NCBI RefSeq assembly: GCF_947499265.1 | Contig: NZ_CANMNK010000007.1 | Coordinates: 1-64,000 of the forward strand | From: an uncultured Roseobacter sp. | Lineage (GTDB): Bacteria > Pseudomonadota > Alphaproteobacteria > Rhodobacterales > Rhodobacteraceae | Length of the DNA stretch: 64,000 bases | Direction of reading: 5' to 3' | In this document: positions 1 through 9,403 of the stretch, piece by piece | How positions within the stretch are numbered: the stretch's first letter is position 1 | How the letters are laid out: the number at the start of each line of letters is the position of its first letter | Notes under the pieces: generated by a model | The model's input: only the letters and a program-made list of their open reading frames with translations | What the model was told of the DNA's origin: nothing | Database searches by the model: none | Made by a program: the position numbers and the translations under genes

Positions 1-30
1 CAGAGGCCGCGGCCTGAAACACACACCCCC

Positions 31-52
31 GCCCCGCCGCTTCGCGCGGGGC
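31..52 (-). terminator. GC-rich hairpin after apbE, possible terminator
   Basis: A 7-bp GC stem (GCCCCGC/GCGGGGC) lies just after the stop codon of the minus-strand apbE gene. No T-run follows it on the minus strand, so it may be a weak or Rho-assisted terminator, or only a stable hairpin. Confidence 0.35.
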
Positions 53-65
53 AGGGGCCGGGGGG

Positions 66-944
66 CTAGAGGGTGATCACCTCACCAGACTTTGAGACCA
101 GGGTAACGCGACCGAGATCGGTTCGCGGTTTTTGTATTTCCTTGATCTGATCGGTTTTTGCCAGGGTCAGCGCGGTGGATAGGCTGTCGGCAAGCGTGGC
201 TGTTTGCGCCTCAACAGAGACGGTGGACCATTGCGGATCTGCAATGGGGTGCAGGATGTGATCCGCGCGCCCGAGCGACATCGCCCCGGGGCTGGATGTT
301 GCAATGGCCGCATCGGTCAGCGTGCGGGTGCCCAGATGCCCCAACGCGGGATCGCTCAGCCCCAAACGCCAGGGACCGCCCATGGCACGGTATTCGCCGA
401 TGTTGACCATTACCTTCTGCAGACCCTGGTCCCGCAAAAGCTCGGTGACCAGATCGGTCGCAAAACCTTGGGCGATGCCGTTGAACGTCAGTGCCTGCCC
501 AGCGTCCAGCGTGATTTCACCCCGGTTAAAGCGCACGCGCTTCCAGCCAACGGCGTCGCGGGCTGCTGGAATGCCCTCGCCTGAGGCAAAGGCCCGCCAG
601 AGCGGTTGTACCGTTGGGTCAAACAAGCCGCCCGTCAGATCAAAGGCCTGATCCGCCGCCTGCATCAGCGCGAAAAAACGGGGATCGGGGTTGCGCAACA
701 CGCCGCGCCTGTTCAGGTGCGAGAGTGCGGAGCCTGGATCGTAGAGGTTAAAAAGTTTTTCAATCTCCACTATCTGGGCGCGGGCCCTGTTCAGGGCGAT
801 CTCAGTATCTTGCCGCGGGCCGCGTAGGGTGATGGCGACATCGGACCCAAAAGCGCGGCCCTGCCATGTATTGGCCTGCGCCAGCCTGGGCGCACAGGCA
901 AATCCGGCGGTGATGGTGAGAAAGCGGCGGCGGGTCAGGGTCAT
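66..944 (-). CDS. apbE: FAD:protein FMN transferase (ApbE/NosX family)
   Basis: Predicted periplasmic, Mg-dependent transferase that attaches FMN covalently to a Ser/Thr of partner flavoproteins such as NosR or RnfG. The ATG at 944 is chosen because it overlaps the nosR stop (ATGA) and starts a twin-arginine leader (TRRRFLT, then a hydrophobic stretch and an Ala-rich cleavage region). A longer reading from 1001 would run deep into nosR. The length of about 292 residues and motifs such as FNGIAQGFATD, MVNIGEYRAMGG and the late DSLSTALTL fit the ApbE fold. It is the last gene of a two-gene unit with the NosR-like protein, its likely substrate. Family call is secure; pairing with NosR is inferred from context. 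Confidence 0.9.
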   Translation of the reverse strand: MTLTRRRFLTITAGFACAPRLAQANTWQGRAFGSDVAITLRGPRQDTEIALNRARAQIVEIEKLFNLYDPGSALSHLNRRGVLRNPDPRFFALMQAADQAFDLTGGLFDPTVQPLWRAFASGEGIPAARDAVGWKRVRFNRGEITLDAGQALTFNGIAQGFATDLVTELLRDQGLQKVMVNIGEYRAMGGPWRLGLSDPALGHLGTRTLTDAAIATSSPGAMSLGRADHILHPIADPQWSTVSVEAQTATLADSLSTALTLAKTDQIKEIQKPRTDLGRVTLVSKSGEVITL

Positions 945-3052
945 TCTGCGGCCACCTTTTGCAGCGGACGGCCTTTGCCGGCGAGGATGAGGGGCACGCA
1001 TTGGTTGCGGTCATCATGGATGGTCACGCACTCCAGGCACTGGAAACACTCGGAATACTGGATTTCGCCGGTTTTCCTGATGGCGCCGTAGCTGCATTTC
1101 ACGCGGCAGAGCTGGCAGGGTGTGCCACATTCCGTGCGCCGGGCAATCCAATCCCGCCCGCGCAGCAGCCCGCCGATGGCCATAACCGCCCCGAGCGGAC
1201 AGAGGTAGCGGCAGAACCCTTTGAAAAGCACCATGGACAGCACCAAGAGCCCAACCGCATAAGCGACATAGTACCATTCGCGGATGAAAAAGGTGGTGAT
1301 GGCGGTCTTGAACGGCTCCACCTCAATGGCCTTGTCGAGTCGGGCGGGGGTGGTGAAAAGAAGCGCGATCAACCCCGCGAGGACGACATATTTCAACAGT
1401 TTCAGGCGATCATCCCAAACCGCGTTGGGCTCGATCTGGGGCAGGCGCAGGATGCGGCCCAGATGGGCGGTGAATTCCTGCAGGGCGCCAAACGGACACA
1501 GCCAACCGCAAAAGAGACCGCGACCCCAGAGGACGAAACCGAGGATCGTGACACCCCAGAGCGCCAGTGAGAAGGGGTCATAGAGCAGGAATGCATAGCT
1601 GCCACCTTCAAAGGCGGTGCGGATAACCGCAAGTGGCGTGGCAATCGACAGCTGCCCCTGACCCCACCAGCCGATGAAACCGGTGACAAAAGCCAGAATG
1701 CCGAGACGGATCGGCGTGAAATACCGATGCCCGGCCAGCCGGTTGAGCGAAAGACCCAGCAGCATCAGCAGGCCGGCCAGAAAAACACCCAGAACGATCA
1801 GATCACCCGCGCGGTTGCGCAGGGCATCCACCCAGGGTGGGGCGGGTTTGATCACGTCCTGACGGGCAAAGAAACGGTCAGGCGCTTGGTAGGGTACCTC
1901 AAAGGTGACCGAGCCGATCTCGGGCTGGAACACACCGTGCGCGCGCAGCGCCTTGACCTGCAGCTTCCATTCTGCAGTGGGGTCAAAGCCCAAACGCCGG
2001 TCGGTACGCAGGATCAGTGCCGTCCCATCGCGGATTTCTTCCGGCACATCCGCGTTCATTTCCACGTAGATATCTGCATCCCGGAAGGCGATGGGAAAGC
2101 CGCCCTGTTCGGCGCTGATCAGATCCGGTGCGGTATTGCGCACGAAGTCATCCGTGATCAGCCCGTGACGCGCGGTTTCCACCACCAGCACCGGCTCGTC
2201 CATGGTCGAGATTGACATGAATTGCTGCAGCTCGGCCAGGCTGTCCTCGGACAGCACTGCGCGGGCAATCGACTGGGGGCCAAGGTCAACGACCCAGAGA
2301 TCGAGGTATGTCTCCTCTGGATAATCCTTGGCGTCAGGGTCGTCGTCCTCCCAGAGCGTGCCGTCGAAGGCTGCGTCGACCTCTGCGTTGGTGACCACCT
2401 TGCGCACGGCGATGCCCTGCGTCACCAGACCCTCCCAGGTCAGCTCTTCGGTGACCTCCTGATCGGGGTAGGCGGGCGGGCCGGTGGCAATCCCGCTCAT
2501 CTTTTCGCGCGCCACTTGCAGGGTTGCGGCAAGCACGCTCTCATGCGCGATGCGCACACTCGCCGTGGCTTTGGTGACGCCGTCCAGATAGACCAGCGCC
2601 GAGCCATCGCCGCCTGACCCGTAGGGCGTGCCAACCACCAGACTGTCGGTGATCGAGTGGCCGCGATATTGCTCAAAAAATTTGTGGAACGGCGCTTGCC
2701 CCAGACCGGAGACAAAGATCGGCTCGTTATGGGACAGAAGTTGCACGTCCAGAAACCGACCGTTCAGATCAAGCACGACCAGCACGTTGATCGGGGCGCC
2801 GGAGAACCCGGGCAAAGGGGCCATCGGTTCGGTCTCGAACACATAACCGGCCTCGGCCCCGCCGGAATTCAGCAGCTGCCAGACACCGTTTTCACTGATC
2901 TGTTCGCCTAGCGACATTGGCGGCACGATATAGGGCGCAAGGATGTCCCGCGACAACGGCTCGGCCAGGCCCTGAATAGCACCTGCCACCCAGAACGTGA
3001 AAACCGTCAACGCCTGCACTGCGCGTCGTAGCGCCGTCTCTCTCCCTGTCAT
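941..3052 (-). CDS. nosR-like: NosR/NirI-family flavo-iron-sulfur membrane protein
   Basis: Large (703 aa) membrane electron-transfer protein. In order: a signal sequence (about 1-30); a periplasmic FMN-binding domain with a probable flavinylation motif DGVTKAT (T160-T163); six or so TM helices from about residue 415; two CxxxCP motifs in the membrane part (GLFCGWLCP and GFCRYLCP); and a C-terminal ferredoxin-like segment with two Cys clusters (CGTPCQLCRVKC and CFQCLEC). Known NosR/NirI proteins feed electrons to N2O or nitrite reduction. No nosZDFYL or nir genes lie in the window, so the partner reductase is unknown. The downstream ApbE overlaps by 4 nt. A divergent cytochrome gene begins 207 nt away. 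Confidence 0.88.
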   Translation of the reverse strand: MTGRETALRRAVQALTVFTFWVAGAIQGLAEPLSRDILAPYIVPPMSLGEQISENGVWQLLNSGGAEAGYVFETEPMAPLPGFSGAPINVLVVLDLNGRFLDVQLLSHNEPIFVSGLGQAPFHKFFEQYRGHSITDSLVVGTPYGSGGDGSALVYLDGVTKATASVRIAHESVLAATLQVAREKMSGIATGPPAYPDQEVTEELTWEGLVTQGIAVRKVVTNAEVDAAFDGTLWEDDDPDAKDYPEETYLDLWVVDLGPQSIARAVLSEDSLAELQQFMSISTMDEPVLVVETARHGLITDDFVRNTAPDLISAEQGGFPIAFRDADIYVEMNADVPEEIRDGTALILRTDRRLGFDPTAEWKLQVKALRAHGVFQPEIGSVTFEVPYQAPDRFFARQDVIKPAPPWVDALRNRAGDLIVLGVFLAGLLMLLGLSLNRLAGHRYFTPIRLGILAFVTGFIGWWGQGQLSIATPLAVIRTAFEGGSYAFLLYDPFSLALWGVTILGFVLWGRGLFCGWLCPFGALQEFTAHLGRILRLPQIEPNAVWDDRLKLLKYVVLAGLIALLFTTPARLDKAIEVEPFKTAITTFFIREWYYVAYAVGLLVLSMVLFKGFCRYLCPLGAVMAIGGLLRGRDWIARRTECGTPCQLCRVKCSYGAIRKTGEIQYSECFQCLECVTIHDDRNQCVPLILAGKGRPLQKVAAE

Positions 3053-3259
3053 ATGGGTGATCCTAGGCCCGGGTCTGCGCGCGTCCTATGGGACTAAGGT
3101 ATGACGTGTCGCTGGCACAATATTTCGCCGCGCACAGGCGTAAATTGGCTCGTGAATGCCAGACCATGGACCGACGCAAATTCTCTTGCAATACTTCGCG
3201 CGTCTGGCAGGGCCTTGAACCGGGCCGGGCATACGGAATTGCGAAGGTAAAGAATTGGA

Positions 3260-4606
3260 ATGGCACGTTTGAAATCTGCGCGGCAAGACAGACAAAACAG
3301 GCGTCTGATGGTGCTGCTATTTGGCTGTCTCTTTCCGCTTTTCCTTATGTTTTCTTTCGCCGTTTCAGCGCAGGAATTCTTCACCCTGAAGGGGCACGGC
3401 GGTCCGGTCAAAGGTATTTCGGCAGGCGAGGACGGTACGATCCTTACCGCGAGTTTCGACAATTCGGTGGGCCTCTGGCGCGATGGCGCGCCGCAATGGC
3501 TGGAAGGGCATACGGCGGCGGTAAATGCCGTTGCCTATCTGGGGAAGGGGCGGGTGGTTTCCGCTGGTGATGATTTCACGCTGCGCCTCTGGGAAGCTGC
3601 AACCGGTGACACCCGCGTGCTTGGCAATCACACCGCCAAGATCATTCAGCTGGCGCTTTCTCCTGATGGGCAGCGGGTTGCCTCTGCAAGCTGGGACCGG
3701 ACCATAAAGATATGGTCGCTGGAGGAAGGCGCGGCGCCGATTGAGATAACCGGCCACGCCAATATCGTGAATGACGTCGCCTTTTCACCTGATGGCAAAC
3801 GGCTTTACAGCGCATCCGCGGATGGGACACTCCGCGTTTGGGACGCGGGCACCGGCGAGGCCCTGCGCCGGTTGGTCAATCACGGGTTCGGGATCAACAC
3901 TCTGGTCGTCAGTGCAGATGAAACATGGATCGCCTATGGGGCTGTGGACGGCACCACACGTCTGGCCAGCTTGCCGGAGGGTGACCCGCTGCGGGATTTC
4001 ACCGCGGATCGGCGGCCCATTCTGGCGATGACCTATCACGCGGGCGCGGCGCGCATAGCAGTGGGGGACGCGCAGGGCTACATCATGCTGATCGACACCG
4101 AAGACTGGCGCATTTCCAACGATTTTCGGGCCACCCTGTCGGGTCCGATCTGGGCTCTGGCCTTCGCGCCGGATGGTCAGAACATCCACGCGGGCGGGCT
4201 TGACGATGCCATGTACAGTTGGCCCGTCAAGGACCTTGGCGCGGCACCGCAAATGGCCAACACCGAGCGCAGTTTTCTAAAAGCGCCCGAAGAAATGACC
4301 AATGGCGAACGGCAGTTCCAACGCAAATGTTCGATCTGCCATGCGCTGGGGCCGGATGGTCAGCGGCGCGCCGGGCCCACATTGCATGGGCTTTTCGGGC
4401 GTGCGGCGGGCACTGTGGACGGCTATACCTACTCACCGACATTGCAGACATCTGATATCGTCTGGTCGGATGACACGATTGATTTGCTGTTCGATCTGGG
4501 TCCGGATCACTACGTGCCGGGCTCGAAAATGCCGATGCAGCGGATCACCAAACCGCAGGACCGCGATGATCTGATCGCCTTTCTGAAGCAGGAAACCAGC
4601 CCCTAG
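3260..4606 (+). CDS. WD40 beta-propeller fused to cytochrome c
   Basis: 448 aa. An N-terminal hydrophobic segment (about 17-36, ending in VSAQ) acts as signal peptide or anchor. About seven WD40-type repeats follow (for example TIKIWSLE and TLRVWDAG). A C-terminal class I cytochrome c domain carries heme motif CSICH (C357, C360, H361) and a distal methionine near GSKMPM. It is likely a periplasmic electron carrier in which the propeller mediates protein contacts. It is divergent from the nosR-like gene, suggesting a shared redox pathway, but that link is inferred. The ATG at 3260 has only a weak AAGG upstream; an internal ATG at 3308 would also keep the leader. Confidence 0.8.
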   Translation: MARLKSARQDRQNRRLMVLLFGCLFPLFLMFSFAVSAQEFFTLKGHGGPVKGISAGEDGTILTASFDNSVGLWRDGAPQWLEGHTAAVNAVAYLGKGRVVSAGDDFTLRLWEAATGDTRVLGNHTAKIIQLALSPDGQRVASASWDRTIKIWSLEEGAAPIEITGHANIVNDVAFSPDGKRLYSASADGTLRVWDAGTGEALRRLVNHGFGINTLVVSADETWIAYGAVDGTTRLASLPEGDPLRDFTADRRPILAMTYHAGAARIAVGDAQGYIMLIDTEDWRISNDFRATLSGPIWALAFAPDGQNIHAGGLDDAMYSWPVKDLGAAPQMANTERSFLKAPEEMTNGERQFQRKCSICHALGPDGQRRAGPTLHGLFGRAAGTVDGYTYSPTLQTSDIVWSDDTIDLLFDLGPDHYVPGSKMPMQRITKPQDRDDLIAFLKQETSP

Positions 4607-4621
4607 CCCTTGCATCATCTG

Positions 4622-5392
4622 TCAGCTGCGACGCCCATCGAATTGGCGCACGTTGATGTCCGCGGATTCCAGCGCGCTGCGGACGGACGCTGCGATCTGA
4701 ACGGCCGTGGGCGTGTCGCCATGCAGGCAAATCGTATCGATATTGGTCTCGATGCGCTTGCCAGTCTCGGTGATGATGGCCCCGGCCTGCACCATCTCCA
4801 CCATGCGTTTGCCGGCGACCTTCGGGTCATGGATCACCGCGCCCGGCAGGCTGCGGTCTACCAACGTCGCGTCGTCGTTATAGGCGCGATCGGCGAAGAT
4901 TTCTCCCGCATAGGCGCAGCCCAGCTTGCGCACGGCGTCTTCCTGCGCTGTGGCGCAGAGCACCATGACGATCAGATCAGGATCAACGGAAAGCGCTGCT
5001 TCGTAAAGGTCCCGCGCCAGGCTCTCGTCCTCCGAGGCCATGTTTGCCAAGGCGCCGTGCACTTTGAGATGACGCACCTTTGCGCCCAGCGATTTGGCCA
5101 TGCCAAGGGAGGCGGCCACCTGATAGCGGATCGAGTTTTGCAGCGTCCCACCTGGCACCTGCATGCGGCGACGCCCGAAGCCTTGCAGGTCGGCAAAGCC
5201 CGGGTGCGCCCCGATGCCAACACCGTTTTCCATCGCCAGACGCAGGGTCGCGGCCATCACATCCGGGTCGCCCGCGTGCGCGCCACAAGCGACATTGGCC
5301 GAGGTGACCGTTTTCAGCAGGGCCGCGTCATCTCCCATTTTCCAGGGGCCGAAGCTTTCACCCATATCTGCATTCAGATCTACGCGGGTCAT
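4622..5392 (-). CDS. pxpA: 5-oxoprolinase subunit A (LamB/YcsF family)
   Basis: 256 aa, the usual length for the family. It begins with the signature LNADMGESFGPW and carries GAHPGFADLQGFGRR-type motifs. PxpA acts with PxpB and PxpC to hydrolyse 5-oxoproline (pyroglutamate) to glutamate using ATP, in the cytoplasm. The start at 5392 has an AGGAGA Shine-Dalgarno. It is the last gene of the transporter/oxoprolinase operon, 15 nt after pxpC. Confidence 0.93.
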   Translation of the reverse strand: MTRVDLNADMGESFGPWKMGDDAALLKTVTSANVACGAHAGDPDVMAATLRLAMENGVGIGAHPGFADLQGFGRRRMQVPGGTLQNSIRYQVAASLGMAKSLGAKVRHLKVHGALANMASEDESLARDLYEAALSVDPDLIVMVLCATAQEDAVRKLGCAYAGEIFADRAYNDDATLVDRSLPGAVIHDPKVAGKRMVEMVQAGAIITETGKRIETNIDTICLHGDTPTAVQIAASVRSALESADINVRQFDGRRS

Positions 5393-5407
5393 GAGACGTC
5401 TCCTTTT

Positions 5408-6427
5408 TCAGGCAAATGGATCGGCAGTGGCGGAAACTGCGCCGCTGATCAACTGATAGCTCAGCAGGTCGGCAATGTCAGAGGGATCGCGCACCAGCGG
5501 TTGTGCTTTTGTGGCGAGCGCCTTGACCTCGTTGCGGGCGCGTTTTTCGATCTCGATCGCCTCTGCATGCGAAATGAACTCGAATTGCACGGGCGCGCCC
5601 ACAGGCGCCTGCGCCACCTTGGGCAAATCGCAAGGGATCACGGTCCCGATCCGGGGATATCCACCCGTCGTCTGGCTCTCGCACATCAGAACGTAGGGCG
5701 CACCATCGCCCGCGATTTGAATGTCGCCGGTGGTGATGACCTCTGAGACGATGCTCAGACCATCGGTGGCATAAAACCCGTTTTCATCGGTGTGCATGCG
5801 CACGCCTTGCCGGTTCCCACGGGCATCCCGCTGAAACGATGTGGCGGCGAACCGGTTCCGGGTCTCTTGCGCAAACTGATCGGATTGAAACGATGTGATG
5901 ATGCGGATCGTGCCGCCCTGCAGTCGGGGGTCTGGCGTCAGGAAGTAACCGCTGCGGGCGCTGGCGTTTGCACTGATCGGAAGGGTGTCGCCGATGTGAC
6001 ACAAAGCGCCGATCTGCGCGTTGAGGTGGCTGGCGCGCGCGTGCATGACCACGGGGGTCTGGAAACCACCCGCGACGTGCAGATACCCGTAGGTTCCGGC
6101 CTGTGCCCCGCCAATCACCAATTTGGCCCCGGCGGGCAACGCATGGGACGCATGCCATGTCAGCGGCGCGCCATCGAGGGTTGCGCCCATGCGTGCGCCC
6201 GTCAGGGCGATGACCGTATCGACGGTCGCCTCAAACGTGCCTCCCATGCCAACCATTTCAAGCGCCGCGCAATCGGGAGATTGGCCCAGCAGCGCCGCCC
6301 CTTCGTGCAGGGCGAGCCGATCGGCCGCCCCGCCGCGTGTCAGACCATGCGCCAGATAGCCCTCACGGCCCATGTCCTGAAGGCTCATCGCAGGACCCGC
6401 GGAGAGGATTTTGAGATGGGCGTTCAT
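5408..6427 (-). CDS. pxpC: 5-oxoprolinase subunit C (biotin-dependent carboxylase-like)
   Basis: 339 aa cyclophilin-like AHS2 domain protein, beginning LKILSAGPAMSLQDMGR, with the typical GRxGY(L)AHGLTRGG-like entry and a late ESQTTGGYPRIGTV motif. It forms the PxpBC part of ATP-dependent 5-oxoprolinase. Start ATG overlaps the pxpB stop by 4 nt (ATGA), implying translational coupling. Older annotations of this family as urea amidolyase or allophanate hydrolase subunit 2 are less likely here because pxpA and pxpB are adjacent. Confidence 0.92.
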   Translation of the reverse strand: MNAHLKILSAGPAMSLQDMGREGYLAHGLTRGGAADRLALHEGAALLGQSPDCAALEMVGMGGTFEATVDTVIALTGARMGATLDGAPLTWHASHALPAGAKLVIGGAQAGTYGYLHVAGGFQTPVVMHARASHLNAQIGALCHIGDTLPISANASARSGYFLTPDPRLQGGTIRIITSFQSDQFAQETRNRFAATSFQRDARGNRQGVRMHTDENGFYATDGLSIVSEVITTGDIQIAGDGAPYVLMCESQTTGGYPRIGTVIPCDLPKVAQAPVGAPVQFEFISHAEAIEIEKRARNEVKALATKAQPLVRDPSDIADLLSYQLISGAVSATADPFA

Positions 6428-7155
6428 GCCAGGCTCTCACGGTCTGCGCCACCATAGCGGTCATCAGCGCCGATTTTATCGAAGGCGCCGCGGTCGATGG
6501 CCGGGAAGCTCAGCTCATCGCCGGGCGAGAGCGCGAAGGGCTTTGCCGCATCCAGAACGAAGTTGCGAAAAGCCGTCTGGCCGACGTGGCGCCACCCCGT
6601 TGGCGTCGGCGCGGTGAAGATGATCAGCTGACGGATGGCTAAGACCAGCGCGCCGGACGGCACACTTTTAGTCAGGTTTTGCTGACGCGGGATGTTCCAG
6701 ACCTCGTCAAGTTCGCCCAGATAGGGCTGGCCCGGCGCAAACCCGAGGGTCAGAACCCGCACCCGGGCGCTCGAGAGTTGCCGGATCGCCGTGTCCGGAT
6801 CGAGGCCCGTAACCTCTGCCGCTTCCGCAAGCTGTGGCGCAAGGTCGGTGCCGTAGACCGTTGGCACATGCCACCTGGTGCGGCCACCGGGCAGGGGGGC
6901 TGCGGTCCAATCCTGCTTGCCGAGCAGATCACGCAACCTCTCCTCGACCTGTGCGGCGGGAATGCTCACCAGATCCACCGCGACAAACACAGAGACAAGC
7001 GACATCATGGTTTCGCTGACCTCTGGCCAGTTTTCAGCCTCCAGCGCTGCGCGAAAAGCAAGGGCGGCGCGATTGGCAGGCTCGCTCATCGCGGTGCCAA
7101 AGCTGACCAGCAGGCCGGAAAGACCGACGGTTTTGATGGTAGGCCCGTCGGTCAT
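6424..7155 (-). CDS. pxpB: 5-oxoprolinase subunit B (KipI/AHS1 family)
   Basis: 243 aa. It carries the AHS1 hallmark TLGFAPGQPYLGEL and the C-terminal GWRHVGQT-type motif seen in PxpB/KipI. It works with PxpC and PxpA in pyroglutamate hydrolysis. It is separated by 1 nt from the upstream transporter gene and overlaps pxpC by 4 nt, so all seven genes from dctP to pxpA probably form one transcription unit. Confidence 0.92.
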   Translation of the reverse strand: MTDGPTIKTVGLSGLLVSFGTAMSEPANRAALAFRAALEAENWPEVSETMMSLVSVFVAVDLVSIPAAQVEERLRDLLGKQDWTAAPLPGGRTRWHVPTVYGTDLAPQLAEAAEVTGLDPDTAIRQLSSARVRVLTLGFAPGQPYLGELDEVWNIPRQQNLTKSVPSGALVLAIRQLIIFTAPTPTGWRHVGQTAFRNFVLDAAKPFALSPGDELSFPAIDRGAFDKIGADDRYGGADRESLA

Positions 7156-7156
7156 T

Positions 7157-8083
7157 TCAAGGCCCCGCTTTGTACAACCAGCGCAACAGGATGGGCGTCA
7201 GGTACATCGGCAATTGCCAGCAGCCGACAAAGACCATCAGCGGCGCGAGTACCTCTGGCGGCAGCGCCACCAGAAAAAGTGCGATATTGCGATTCCCCGC
7301 ACCGATGGCCAGTGGCCCGGCGACATGCGCGAGTGGTGATCTGCGCAGGATCAGATAGGCGAAGATCTGTGCGCCGTAGCTGATGGCAAAGGCCAGGAGC
7401 GCCCAAAGAGCGACGCTGCCGGGATCGCTGCGCAGGGCCGGGTTCAGAGCTGCCATCAGCCCCACGACAATGGCCGAGAAGGCCAGAACCGACAGCCCAT
7501 CGAGAGCTTTGATTTGCCGCTCGGAGGGGGCGGGGAAGAAAAGCTGGCGCAGGCTGAAGCCGATGATCGTGGCCACGGCGATGACCACTAGCAGGGTGAG
7601 CGCCGCGCTGGTGATCGCGGCTGGTGTACCGAGGTGTGGCATCAACCACAGAACCGGTAGCACCGTCAGCGGAAAGGTGGCGGTGCCCAGCACCAGAATT
7701 TGCATCATGCGACCGGCATTCTGGCCCAACAGCAACGCCAGATTGGGCGAGCCGGAAATGGCGGGCGCTGCTGTCGCCAGCACCATCGCGGTGACGGCGG
7801 GTGCCTCCGCAAGGCCGCAGATCCAGCACAGCATGAACAAGGCAACCGGGAGCATCAATTGCAATACCGCAACCGATCCCAGCCCCCAGCGCAGATCCGA
7901 CAGCGCCCCCATGGCCGCACGGTGCCCAATGCGCAGCGCGGTGATCGTGAGCAGCACCGCCACCATTTCCGGCAGCCATGGCTGCATCGTGGCGGCCAGA
8001 CCGGGCAGTGCCAGCCCGGCCAGCAGACCCACGATCAGGCAAGCGCGCGCATTGTCGGAGATGAACCATAGCAGTCTTGTCAC
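7157..8083 (-). CDS. BASS/sodium-symporter-like membrane transporter
   Basis: 308 aa with about nine or ten hydrophobic helices, resembling the bile acid:sodium symporter superfamily (for example the helix break GNRNIALFL). Substrate unknown. GTG start at 8083, overlapping nothing, 5 nt after dctM. Its place between a TRAP carrier and the oxoprolinase genes suggests an exporter or importer for a related organic acid, but this is inference from the operon only. Confidence 0.7.
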   Translation of the reverse strand: MTRLLWFISDNARACLIVGLLAGLALPGLAATMQPWLPEMVAVLLTITALRIGHRAAMGALSDLRWGLGSVAVLQLMLPVALFMLCWICGLAEAPAVTAMVLATAAPAISGSPNLALLLGQNAGRMMQILVLGTATFPLTVLPVLWLMPHLGTPAAITSAALTLLVVIAVATIIGFSLRQLFFPAPSERQIKALDGLSVLAFSAIVVGLMAALNPALRSDPGSVALWALLAFAISYGAQIFAYLILRRSPLAHVAGPLAIGAGNRNIALFLVALPPEVLAPLMVFVGCWQLPMYLTPILLRWLYKAGP

Positions 8084-8088
8084 TTCCG

Positions 8089-9399
8089 CTAGCTCGGGGT
8101 TTGTCGCAGGTTTTCAGGCAGCCATGTTGCGATCTCGGGGAACCAGATCAGCACGAAAACCATCAGCACCATGATCAGGAACATTGGCAGTGCGGCCTTG
8201 GTGATGTAGCCCATTTCATGGTCGGTCATCCCCTGCAGGACAAAGAGATTGAACCCGATGGGTGGGGTGATCTGCGCCATTTCCACGACCACCACCACAA
8301 AGATACCGAACCAGATGAGATCGATACCGGCCTCGCGCACCATCGGCTCGACAATGGCCATGGTGAGCACCACGGCGGAAATCCCGTCGAGAAACATGCC
8401 CAGGATGATGTAGAAGACCAGCAACGCCATCAGCAGCTCGAACCGCGCCAGTTCCATCGCTGCGATGCTGTCGGCCAGCGCGCGGGGCAGACCGGTGAAA
8501 CCCATCGACAGTTTCAGAAAGGCCGCGCCCGCAAGGATCAGCGCGATCATGGCCGAGGTCCGCATGGCCCCCATCAGGCTGGCCCTGAACGACGCGGGCG
8601 TCAGCGAGCCCTGCGCGGTCGCCAGCAGGAGCGCGCCGATGACACCGATGGCGGCAGCCTCGGTCGCGGTCGCGTAGCCTGCGTACATCGATCCGATGAC
8701 CACGGTGATCAGTGTCAGCACCGGGATCAGGAAACGGGAATTGCTCAGCTTCTCGCCAAAGCTCATGCCCGTCTCCATGCTTGGGTTCCAGGAGGGCGAC
8801 ACCTTCGAGACAATGGCCACATAGGCCATGAACATCGTCGCCAGGATCAGACCGGGAAAGACGCCGGCGAAAAAGAGCTTTGTGATGCTCTCGTTCACCG
8901 TCACCCCATAGACGATGAGCGCAATGGATGGCGGGATCATCAACCCCAGCGTGGCAGCACCCGCCAGTGTGCCGATGACCATATTCTCGGGGTAATTGCG
9001 CGCGCGCAGCTCCGGGATGGACATCTTGCCAACGGTGGTCAGCGTTGCAGCGGAGGACCCGGAAACCGCGGCAAAGACCGTACAGGCCACGATGTTGGTA
9101 TGCACCAGCCCGCCCGGCAAACGGGCAAGCCATGGCGAGAGGCCTTTGAACATGTCTTCGGAGAGCCGCGTGCGGTAGAGGATTTCGCCCATCCAGATGA
9201 AGAGCGGCAAGGCGGTCAGCGTCCAGCTGCTGGAGGAGGCCCAGATCGTCGTGATCATCGTGTCGCCGACGGGGCGTGTGGTGAAAAGTTCCATACCGAC
9301 CCAGGCGACCCCCATCAGGGCCAGCCCGACCCAGACGCCGGTGCCAAGCAGCAGGAAAAGAACGACGAGAAAGAGGATGATGGCGTAAACTTCGGTCAT
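8089..9399 (-). CDS. dctM: TRAP transporter large permease (DctM)
   Basis: 436 aa, many TM helices, with typical DctM features: an N-terminal MTEVYAIILFLVVLFLLL helix, the AAVSGSSAATL motif, PPSIALIVYG and the late TPPIGFNLFVLQG. It is the ion-coupled transport channel of a TRAP system. It lies 4 nt after dctQ. With pxpABC downstream, pyroglutamate or a similar amino acid derivative is the most plausible cargo; that is an inference. Confidence 0.93.
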   Translation of the reverse strand: MTEVYAIILFLVVLFLLLGTGVWVGLALMGVAWVGMELFTTRPVGDTMITTIWASSSSWTLTALPLFIWMGEILYRTRLSEDMFKGLSPWLARLPGGLVHTNIVACTVFAAVSGSSAATLTTVGKMSIPELRARNYPENMVIGTLAGAATLGLMIPPSIALIVYGVTVNESITKLFFAGVFPGLILATMFMAYVAIVSKVSPSWNPSMETGMSFGEKLSNSRFLIPVLTLITVVIGSMYAGYATATEAAAIGVIGALLLATAQGSLTPASFRASLMGAMRTSAMIALILAGAAFLKLSMGFTGLPRALADSIAAMELARFELLMALLVFYIILGMFLDGISAVVLTMAIVEPMVREAGIDLIWFGIFVVVVVEMAQITPPIGFNLFVLQGMTDHEMGYITKAALPMFLIMVLMVFVLIWFPEIATWLPENLRQTPS

Positions 9400-9403
9400 C
9401 TGC

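Noticed and set aside
3053-3259. FNR-type site between the nosR-like and cytochrome genes
   Set aside because: I looked for TTGAT-N4-ATCAA and found no acceptable match.
4610-5746. 378-codon plus-strand open frame
   Set aside because: It lies antisense to pxpA and pxpC, whose family motifs are unmistakable; composition is Arg/His-rich as expected for a high-GC shadow frame.
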